Of a stretch of 64,000 nt of DNA, positions 37,401 to 49,400 are shown piece after piece; the first letter of the stretch is position 1; each line of letters starts with the position of its first letter. The position numbers were made by a program, and so were the translations under genes. Source of the stretch: Leptidea sinapis (Eukaryota; Arthropoda; Insecta; Lepidoptera; Pieridae); contig NC_066267.1 in the NCBI RefSeq assembly GCF_905404315.1, forward strand, positions 9,872,501-9,936,500, written 5' to 3'. The notes under the pieces were generated by a model that saw only the letters and a program-made list of their open reading frames with translations, did not search any database and had not been told where the DNA came from.

Positions 37401-40400
37401 TAGCTAGTGAAATTACTGGCGTCTCAAAGTGACGAGCGCAATTGTAGTGCCGCCCAGAATTTTTGAATTTTTTAAGAATCCTGAGCGGCATTGTAATGGT
37501 CAGGGTCAATTATCATCAGCTGAACGTCCTGCTCGTCTCGTCCTGTCATAAAAAAAACTATAGATCAAATTTACGACAATTTTAGCGATTTAATACGTAT
37601 TTTTGACCACTGGTTGGCTCAGCTACTCGTCAAATACCAGTCCACATCAACCTTTAAGTCTAGAGCATATTCCCTTATCTTGACCTCTAATATTGGATGT
37701 CCATCGGCAGTTTTCCCTACTTTTCCTACTTTTTATTAGGGAAAAAAATTAAATCAGAATTAACCGGTTTGTGAAGCGTTATGGTTCCTTTATTCCTTAT
37801 AAGTTAAAACTGTGGCCTGAAGACACTTCTGTTACTTACTGTTTTATATTTAACTACCCACACTTACTTAATTATTATTATTTTCAGTCAGAATATGGCC
37901 TCACGGAAGAGCAGGTGGCAGGTATGTTTATAAACATTTTATCAAATTAAATAATCAAGACTTATTACATTTTTTAGGTATTTATCACGATATATTTTAT
38001 TGTTCTGTATATTCTATTCGAAAATGCAAAAATTAATAATCAGTTTCCTAAAATATATATTTTATGTTACAAGAGGTAACACGCTTAAATTGTTTTCTAA
38101 CAGTTGCTTCCAATTATATTGCGAGACCCTTTCAAATATTCTTGCCAAAATTGAGTCACTTTGATTATTTTATTAAGATTAAACTGATCACTACCGTTAA
38201 AACTGGAATGCTCTTCAACACCGTACCATCAATACTTGGTAGCCTACCTTTTTTTTATTTATTAAACAATTTAAGCCATCCTCTTGGCTGAATTATGGTG
38301 ACCTTTCCGCAAAAGCCATCATAATATAAAGAGTAAAATATAATCTAAATTAGTTGACGGGTATGTCTACCTTGGACAAAATATAATCCAGTTGGGCATG
38401 GCATTTCGGGAAAGAGGTCACTCATCGAATCCAACTTGGATAGGCAGCATTCGGGAAGCTCCCACAGTGTCTGAAGACGAAGGTATTTAACCAATATGTG
38501 TTGCCAGTGATGATATACGGAACGCAGACGTGGTCGCTAACTATGGGCCTTATGAGGAAGCTCACAGTTGCTCAGCGGGCAATTGAGAGGGCTATGCTCG
38601 GAGTTTCCCTGCGAGATCGAATCAGAAATGAGGAGATCCGTAGGAGAACCAAAGTCACTGACATAGCTCAGGCAGTTTCGGAACTGAAGTGGCAGTGGGC
38701 AAGGCACATAATTCGACGGACAGATGGCCGTCGGAGCAGTAAAGACGTAGTGTTGGTAAGCCCCCCACAAGATAGACCGACGATCTGGTCAAGATCGCTG
38801 GAATAGGTTCGATGTGGGCAGCCCAGGACCGATCGTCATAGCGATCTTTGGAAGAGACCTTTGTCCAGCAGTGGATGTCTTCCGGCTGAAATGATGATGA
38901 TGATGATGATATAATCGAGGTGCAGATATTTCGATAAAACCGTGATAAAGACCACTGGAATTTCTTTAAGAGGGAAGAGTATTGCCGATATCACGCGCTC
39001 CCTTACACATGTAAGACTTATGTTTATTTTTCAAGATTTAATTTTGATTTTTACTTATCTTATGTGAGTAATAAGATAATGACCAAAATATATGTACTAC
39101 AGAGTTTAAGGAAGCCTTCATGCTGTTTGACAAAGATGAGGACGGAACCATTACGATGGCAGAACTTGGTGTCGTGATGAGATCCTTGGGACAACGACCT
39201 TCAGGTTAGTAAATAGCACAGCATCAATTGCCTCAAATTTTTTCGCCCATTTATCGCATATCGTATTACAATCGGCCACGGTACTTCGATTGTGGTTGGG
39301 GTGCAGCATGCAGCGTGCAGGTGTATCCTTTAATTTTAACTAGTGCTTTCCAATTTTATAGTATCATTATTAAATTGTGTATTTATAAGTTAATGTTAAA
39401 TGTAGGCGATAATAGTACATTTCTAACGTGCCTGACAAACTTCTGTGGTTTTTGGCCTGTTATATCTAATATCTTTAAATGAGCAATTCTTGCATATATA
39501 TTCTGAATCTCGGAAACGGCTCCAACGATTTTAATAAAATTTAGTATACAGGTAGTTTCGGGGGCGAGAATTTGACCTAGCTAGGTTTCAATATTAAAAA
39601 ATGTAATTTATCCCTGTTTTATATATATATTATATACACAAGACTATAATAGCTCAGATGGGACATTGGGTGATCTGGAAAGCAGAAGACCCTGGTTCGA
39701 ATCCAGATGTCCTATAGGATTTTTTTTTCAAGTTTTGTACATTCTTAAAAATCCGAGCAATGCTCGGTCGTCCAGATATTATTTATAAATTGTTATTCTA
39801 TATTTCATAAGACAAAAAAAAAGTCATTTTGGCCGCACGGTCTAAAGCTCCAGATTTCAGCTCTGGTTCACGAGAGGGAGAGTAGGTTCGAACCACACAC
39901 CTGACGAAGGTATTTTTTTATTACATTGTATTTCTTATTTATTAACATGTAAAGCATAGATAATATATAAATTTTGTTTCATTTTCATGTTGATATTAAT
40001 TTGTAATTTTGTGAAAACATTTTCATTTGCATCATGGTTTCATAAAATAATCCAATTGGTTTTTTTTACTTAAATTTCCTTTTTTTTTATATTTAATGGC
40101 TTACATTTTTAATTAGATAAAAAATAACATTCATACCGTTCCCTTATTCTACCGGATTTTTAGTTATTAAAACAAAATTACAAGCAATCGTGATTTTTTT
40201 ATTACTTGGCTGATTATTAATGGCAATGTTTGTAAATCTATACTTGAAAAAAAAGAAGGTTGAACTGAGTTAATGAGTTATAGATCTCTAGCCAAACAAG
40301 ATGTTAAAAATACATTCAAGATAACTGGTTTGGCACGCGTATTCTCCGTCCTTCTAATAATATTTAAGTACCCCCATATTATAATATTTTATAGTATTTC

Positions 40401-43400
40401 ATTCCGTTTTAATAATATAATGACTGTTACTATCTATTTTTTTGAATTTTGTTAGTAGTTTGTGTTAATCAAACTTATAATATACTAGCTGACCTGACAG
40501 GCGTAGTACTGTACATAATGAATAAAATACTGTTTTTTGTGAATAATTTTTCAAAACATCAATAATTATTTCGTAACGTTTGCTCCTTGTTGTTATAATG
40601 AAATTGTTTCACTGCAGAACTGCCAAACCGAGCGTCAATAAATTCTCTCATAGAAAATATGTCCATACACTACAAATATTGTAAATAAAAATAATTATGG
40701 GACCCAAATCGAAAGAAAAAGTATCCTATCTCTCAATTTGGACTAAACTGCATTCCATGAAGTAATCCCCATTTAAATCCGTGCATTAATTTAGGAGTCC
40801 ATCGCGGACAAACAACGTGTCACGTAATTTATATATATTAAGATTTATCAGAATAGAACTAGCAGTAATTAATTAATATGTCTATTTAAGTGTCTACTCA
40901 TACTATAAATAGCTTTTATTCATGGCTTCACTTGCATTCATCTCCTTATAAATATCTTTCCGCGGTACAGGCATGCCTAGTGCGGAAAGCGCTGCTAATT
41001 TTGTATTTTTATGCATCCATTTTGTTACTTAATATATTTTCTTTCTTGCTTCTTTTCCTTCTACGAAAACGATTAAGTAATCCAAAAACACACGGTGCAT
41101 TGGTTAGCCATATCCTCTCCAGGCATAGTATAAACTGCACTAGTTCCACGCCAAAACTGGTATTCAAAAATTACTCCACATTTTGAAAAAACTTTCAATA
41201 GTCAAAAAGTGCAGTGTTGTACTTATTTTGAATCTAGAATGTTCTAACTGTCATGTGAATAAAGTTTCACTCTGAAATCTTGTAGAAAGGTGGTTTTTTT
41301 TTAAGCCAAAACGGCAATTTCATTCTTTTAAGCTATTATAATTGTAATAAAGAGATTATTCCTAGAGATAAAAATAAATAAATAAATAATTTATAATCCA
41401 GAATAATAAATTAATCCAGAACTTGCATAATAAACATACAACTATCTTAAAAAACAGTCTCTTCAGAAATATATTTAAAAAAAATATAAGTAAAATTTAA
41501 AAAAAATATCACAAAGGCCCCGGCGAGATTCGAACTCACGATCTCCTGTTTACTAGACAGGCGCTTTAACCAACTAAGCCACGGCGCCGTTGCGTCATGA
41601 ATTGAAATATGGAAAGGTATCTCCTTTTAATTCTCAATGATCTTAAAATTGATATTATTTTTTAATAGCTGATGCCCGCGAATTCGTCCGCGTAGATAAA
41701 GGGTTTTTAAAAATAATAAGCAAGTTGGAATTGAAGATTATCTCGTGTCCTATTCCAGTTCCGGTTCCCGTTTTCGCTCCCGTTCTCAACTTATTATATG
41801 AATCTTATTTCGAGGAATTTAGGATTGCTATGGTAAACTAAACCTACTATCGGTATAGCTTATCGACCTGAATTTTCATTTTTCACAAATCTCGCGAGAT
41901 TTTTCCGGGATAAAATTTAGCCTTCCTTATCCAAGATCCAGTCTATCGCTGTACCAAATTTCATCAAAATCGGTTCAGTAGCTCCATCGTAAAAGCGTAA
42001 AAAACAAACTTACATTCACTTTTATTAGTTGGGATTTATAGGCAACATTTTTGGTTGTATTTTTAACGTGTGATATTAAAAGAATTTATGAAACTGAGAC
42101 ATAACATAAACCTTTTACCTTATCTTAAGTGCTTAATTATATCTTCTAAACTGTATGTTATTGTGACTGTAATACCAATTTTTTTCATTTATTTGAAGAC
42201 TTATTTTATTATCATAGATCAGAGTTTTAATAATCACACGCCTTTCATAATTAGCGATAAGAACTGTGTATCTATACATAGCGACATAAGTATTAAGTTT
42301 TTATCACTAACGGCCGTTCCCAATATACTACAGTATGTATGTATAGTCTGTAATTAGCTGTCAATAATCTGAATCTGTCCCAATATACCCGATAATTTAT
42401 TCTTATCGCCTTATATTGCGACGCGTGAATTGCAATTTCCATACAAACTTCTATCGCTGGTAAGCTATACGTCGTCCCATTGACAGACAGCGTGTGCGGA
42501 TAAGGTGAGTGAAGGTCGATAAGTTTATTGGGACAGAAAAGTCAACGATAGTTACTATTTTTGTCTCAAGTAGGCCACAACCGGAGATAGACTGAATAAT
42601 GGGAACGGCCTTAAGTGAATTATACGGCCGTTCCTCTCTTACTTGAGATAAGAATCGTAACTATCGCTGACTTTTCTGTCCCAATAAACAAATCGACAGC
42701 AACTTACTTACAGTAGAAGGTAGTAATTTATCTCAATCTGTAGATAGTATATTGGGAACGGCCATAAAATGTTTTATATTGTGTAGGTAATAACATAATA
42801 TTATTTTAAGGTTATTTTTTTTCTAATTTGTTTCATGTACCGTTTCTTCTCTCTCAGAGTGCCATATGTTATAGAAGCGGTGTTAGGGCTTTGATTGATA
42901 TCATCAAGTATAGGAATATATTTTGAGAAAATAAATTATTTTCATGCCTTTTGATTTTATAAATTTGAACGTTTGTATGTTCGTTACTCAATCACTAAAT
43001 CGGCTGAATGGGTAGCAATTATATTTGTTTCACACACGGACGGGTAAAATAAGAAGGACTCCGTGTCACCTTACATAACAGTGAGGCGCCAAAACAAACC
43101 GGTAAACGTGTAAATACATAACCCCACGCATACACTTACATTAACACAAGCCGACCGACCGCCATTATGAGATTGGCCATCTTCTGTGACAGATCAGTTT
43201 GCGTTGCAATAAGATATTTTGAAAATGCCGTCGTGCGTTGTGAAAAAGTGTCAAAACAATACTACAAAAGTATATGTGGATATATGATTATATACCCAGT
43301 AACCGCACACACACTAGCATAAAGGTGCTTCACTTGCTAATATCACGGCGTGGAGTCCTTCTTTTTTACTAGTCCATGGTTTCACACAGATTATTAGCTG

Positions 43401-46400
43401 GATTTAGAGATAGGATGCGTTTTTATTAAAGTTCTATGTCCTATGGTATATTATGCAATCAATATTTACATTGATATACATATTTCATTGCATTTTCTAA
43501 AGAATGAAAATTTTATATGTATATATCTTGTATATTCAAGGCATTTAGTTAGAAGACTGACTTCTGTTTCTTGTAATGTCATTTTAGCGTCTAATACAAT
43601 TCTCTCGAGTTACATGAGAAAGTAAATTCATTTATTTGTAGAAAACAAGTAAAATCCGGATTTGAGTAAACAATTGTGAATGAAGTCGGAACTCAGAATG
43701 ATTCGGTGCGTTCTTTTAATTTCTTTGTCAAACCATTTTTTTATTTGGCTCGCACTCAGTTAACTAATAATTATAACTAATTAAATAATAATTCAATATA
43801 TTATTTGTTCATTCAATGTCTTTGATTGATCTCTGTTGCGAAGGAAACATTAACTAAAAATATCCAATTTCCAATCATAAATCACATTTAATCTCTAGAG
43901 ATTAAAGCTGTGTATTAAAGCTACCACTATTTTATAATCTGTGCAGAATACCAACTAACTCTTTTTGAACAGATGTGATAAAAATAATATTTATTTTATG
44001 TTTAAAGTTTATATTATAATATATTTTCGAACGGACGTTATATTGCAATATTTCAAATACAGTTTCATAGCCCTAACGAGTGAGATCGTTTGATAATTAA
44101 TAATATCGCTAATCCAGGAAAGCCTTGCGGTTTATCTGGAATTGTTGCATTTTCTACTTAAGGGTATTAAACTATTATTAATATTTAACGCAAATTGTAA
44201 TGAAATACATATTTTTTATGAAATTACTAGTTACTTAATCCTTAATACTTCAAATATCTTATAAAAAATTATTAACGAAATATATTATCTACTTAATAAA
44301 AACTTCTTGTTTGTACACCTCTTTTGTAATCTCTGAAGAATTTTTTTTTTCACCTCTCCAGCACGAAAAGGGCGCTATTGCTACGTGAAAACTCGCAGCA
44401 AAAACGTTTATGCGTGCGTGAGGCAAAGTGATTTAAATTTCGAACCCCACGTGACCATGCATCCCGGAATTACTCCGTATTAAAAAATAAACAATGCGAT
44501 TCGGTGCGATTCGGAACTCGATTTAGCCTAGCGTATTATTTCATTGTCACAAAATAGTTATTTATGCAACTGTTGTGTAATATGGGGTATTAAAACACGA
44601 ATGTGGATTTATCTCACGAGGCGAAGCCGAGTGTGATAATAGTATCACATGAGTGTTTTAATACCTAATTATCAACAGTTGCATACAAGACTTTATCTAC
44701 ACCCAGAATATGAATCCTCTAAAAGATTCTCGAACAGTTAGCTTACTGCTAACATTAAAACACTAGTCCTAGTAGTAACCTAATATCATTCGTTACTGAT
44801 TATATACAAATAAAATAAGTATTAATGAAACAATTATTTATTTTAGCTGTAATTTACATTTTGTATAGTGCAATAATTAAAATTCACTCGAATATAATGT
44901 TCTTTTGCAGCGTTTAAAATGAATCGCTCATTTTTTGTAAACAAAACAATAAAAAAAATCGAAGAAAAATAGCGGGGATTCGAATAACCTACTTTTTTTA
45001 CGGCGCTCGACGTTCTGGTAGTGTGGAGCGCGCGTAAACGAAAATGTTCTTTTTTTGAAATTCATACAGATACCACGCATCGAGCAATAAGAATGTGGCT
45101 GTCTGTTGAAACTCTCTGCGCATGAAGGGATAAAAAAAAACGTAGGAGTGTTGTTATGAAATTCAGTACAACATTACAACACTCTTTTGGGTGATGTAAT
45201 GGTTATTGGAACATTGGGTGTCTTAATGTTGGCAATAAGCTAACTGTTTCTGAATCTTTAATACAGGATTTAAAGCATGGGTGTAGATAAATTTATTATC
45301 TTAATTGTTTCTCTTACTATATATAACCTATAACACTTTTCTCGCTAGTCGAGGTGAAATGTATTAATTATCATTGAGTAATTAGTAATAATAAACTTCA
45401 AAGCATTCTTGATACTTGATCCAAACTTGTTATCAACAATTGATATCATGTGCTCTGACTCCGTTTTAATAATTACACAAATCAAATTTGAAAACAAGAT
45501 GGTTGACTCGAACCCGCGATCTCTCGCGTTCCATGCGAGCGCTCTTCCACTGAGCCAACCGTTCGAGTGACGTATCGTTGATAAATCTTGCTGTCTTGTT
45601 CAACTCTCAGGTTGTGGCTTCATCTACAGGATCTACTTTACAGTAGATAACTTGCTCAACCCCCAATATCTGCTGATACAACTTGATTATTCAAACCAAT
45701 AATAGAATTGGAGCAAACGAATAAATAAACGAAAGAGACGTTTCAATTTTCACCAGCTCCGAATGTGTTTCATGAATTTTTACTACAACACACGACCAGT
45801 TTACGTTGAGCTCCCTTTAATATCGCCGAGTTTGGTGACGGATTATAGCAGATGTGAACGGAGAGAGTTGGAAGGTTTATACGAATAAAGTTTCATATGA
45901 AGTGAATGTAATAGGAAATATCTGAAATATATTCTCGTTGAATTTTAGTTTGGGATTGGAGTAGGCGTTCATAATAAAAGCCAAAATATAACTTATATAG
46001 TAAATTCTTTATTCCATCTGGATTTGTAGATTTTAGTTCTAGATGTTAATTTAAATTTAAAATCACCACGTACTCTAGATGCAGTACTAACCTGACTTAT
46101 AGGGGTTCCTGTTTCGTTAAGGGTTTCTAATCCCAAAAAATCATAATCAGTAATTTATTATGCAATAGGAAGCGATCATGTTGCTTGTTTAATGTTTTTT
46201 ATATTTACTGTTATGGCAACAATTATTTGGTAAAACTCATGGTGGTTGAGCACGTATCAAAGTATGTGTTTGTATACCGTGTAAGTAAATCCAAAGGAAT
46301 CATATTATTTTATTAATGTATTTGAAATAAAGCTGAACAGATCACTTGGTTTATCGGATAGTTACTAATAATCACCGTTCATGCTGTTATTAACGTGTTT

Positions 46401-49400
46401 AATTCAATCTGTAAAATTGCTTTCAGTGTAGTGGAAAGAAGGTTAGGCCACACCGTCTCACATGGGCAATTCCCAGTTTTTTTCCAATTCTTTCCAAAAT
46501 TATATCACAAATTCTTGCCAATCTTGGAGGCATTCTGTTATTTTTTATGTGTGTATCCTTTGGTGAGCTTTGGCATTAAAATCGACCAGCTTATCGTCTT
46601 CATATCCCGTTTGATGTGTGGATTTGCCACTGAACACAAAAAATCTGTGTTCTGTGGGATTTGCGCTGTCTATTTCTAAAATGAAGTTTTATGAATGTTT
46701 CAAATTATAAATCGCAAAATTAACACTAGCTGATGGCGAATAATAATTTTTTTTATTTCAATCCAATTTTTTTGTTATAGTAGTTACTAAATATTCACTG
46801 AAATGTTTAACATGACACGCGTCACGAGGGCTAACATTTTTTCAACGGATAATATAAAATAAATTTCATTAAATTATCAATTTTACTGACAAATTTTACG
46901 AGTTCTTTCATTATTTTCAACCAATATTATGCAGTCGCAATCATATTATAATCTTTTACCAATGGAGCCTCCATTGCACAGGATGCCGGCTAGATTATGG
47001 GTACCACAAAGGCGCCTATTTCTGCCGTGAAGCAATAATGTGTAAGCATTACTGTGTTTCGATATGAAGGGCGCCGTAGCTAGTAAAATTACTGGGCAAA
47101 TGAGACTTAACATCTTGTGTCTCAAGGTGACGAGCGCAATTGTAGTGCCGCTTAGAATTTTTGGGGTTCTTCAAGAATCCTGAGCGGCACTGCATTGTAA
47201 TGGGCAGGACGTATTACCATCAGCTGAACGTCCTGCTCGTCTCGTCCCTTATTTTCATAAAAAATTACAGTTATCACATCCTCTGTAAACCAAAACATTA
47301 CATTATATATCATATGTTAGGGGTCAGCTTAGGCTGGACATTGTCGGAACATGTGACTCTCGCATTATCCCTAATTAACTTGTCTACGGTATTATTTATA
47401 CGGTGTAAGCTTATGTTTAAGTACTATTCTATTTCCACGCTTATTTATATAACGCTTAGAAGAAAAACATACTCGTTAAGATAAACGTTATTTGTGAAAA
47501 TGTGCCCGTAGAAATAAATCTTCAGTTGATTTTCCTTATCTGGAGACCGGCAAATGTAGAATTTGGGTCGTCCTTATCATATAGATGTCCACTTTATTGA
47601 CTTTATCCACTTTATTTAAGATTTGATAGTGCAGTTTTACCAATTTCGGTAGCTTTCGATCATAGCGAGCTGTAAATGCTACGGGTTTCTCTAGATGTTT
47701 TGAAATTTACTTTAATTTGCCTACTTCTATGATGGTTTCCACAAGCCTTTAATTGCAAATAGTTTTAGTGTCAGTTGACGAAAAAAGTGGTTCTTATACA
47801 GGAAATGGACTTCAATAATATTTTTTTTATATATTTTTTTTTGTAAATAACATTAATAATAAATTATGTAAACAAGTAATCGTTAAAATTTTTATTATTA
47901 AAGGAAATAAAGTTGTTAAGAAACTCTACTAATCCTGAAGAGAAGCCCATCGCTACAAGACTATTTTAGCATTTTCAATACCAAAATCAAGTACTCCAAA
48001 GTCACACCACATCAACTTATGAGGATATGATGACATCTAGAAATTACATACGAGTTTGTTATTTTTTAAAGTGATATCCTTCACTCTTAGATTTAAAAAC
48101 AAAATTTATGAACGATGGGAATGATAATTTTGTTTTATAAGTTTAAATTGTGTAATTTATCCCAGAAGTGAAGTCACTTTCTAATATACCATCTAGATGT
48201 GTGGCGGTCCTCCACAGAGCGGTTTTCAAGGAGCTTTCTTCCACGTGCTACAAAGCTGTGGAATGAAATTCCTTGTGCGCTGTTTCCGAGGCGATACCAC
48301 ATGGGTACCTTCAAAAAAAGCGCGTACACCTTCCTTAAAGGCCCGCAACGCTCCTGTGATTCCTGTGGTGTTGCAAGAGATTGTGGGCGGCGTTTGTCCT
48401 CCTATTCCATAAAAAAAAAATGCTAATATTGGTGTTGAGCGGGTTATCAACTGTAAAGTAGATCCTATAGATGAAGCCACCAACCTGAGAGTTGAGCAAG
48501 ACATATTATTAGATTTATTAACATGACGCCACTCGAACAGTTGGCTAAGTGAAAGAGCGCTCGCACTGAACGCGAGCGGTCGCGGGTTCGAGTCCCGTAT
48601 CGTTTTGTTTTCAAAATGAATTTATGTAATCACGGAGTAAGCGTGATAAAATGATATAAATAAATAAAAATATAGTTGATTAAAAAGTATTATATACAGA
48701 CAGTTCAAAACATCGCTCTACGGAGTTTACTTAAAACAAATAAATCTACGAATATTTGGTGATTCCAACTGCTTTGAACAAGGCTAAATGCTACTCAACA
48801 AGCACTTGCTTGCAGCTCTCTTCAACTCACTATCTCATTTTCTCCTGAAGCTAATAATAGTTAAGAGATTAAAGAAGATTTTAAGATTTAAAATAGCACA
48901 CAGTTAGCTACTTCGAAACTCTTCTTATTCTGTAGAATAATTTTTTGCCCACAAAGGGCAAAGGTTTTTGACATTACATTCTAGATTATTCTTATCTTGA
49001 TTTTAATAATTTTTTTATAATTTATCAAATTATCATTTTGTTTAAATATAAAATTAAGAAATTTACACTGTAATAAAACATTGACCATAACTAAGTTTGC
49101 ATTCTACTACCAGGCTGTATTGTTGTTACCAGTGGCTCCTTTGCACAGGATTCTGGCTAGATTATGGGTACCACGACGGCACCTATTTCTGCCGTGAAGC
49201 AGTCATTTTTGTGTTTCTTTCAGAAGTTTAAATTACTAGGAAAACGAGACTTAACACTTTACGTCTCAAGAAGACGAGCGTAATTGTGGTGCCGCTCGGG
49301 ATTTTTGGGTTTTTCAAGAATCCTGACGAGCGTATCAATTACCATCAGCTGGTCTGCTGGTCTCGTCCCTCATTGTCATAAAGAAAGATACTGTAAGCTA

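Larger units (their letters stand above)
27275..37887. other. calmodulin-like intron b-c (10.6 kb)
   Basis: A long intron loaded with repeats: LINE fragments, maT mariner with a nested Helitron, tRNA-like copies, a 700-bp TIR element, a fold-back element, three S1 copies and a Helitron. The stretches 29050-29540, 29700-30700, 32900-33860 and 34700-35900 show nothing identifiable except the small hairpin at 29365. Confidence 0.6.
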
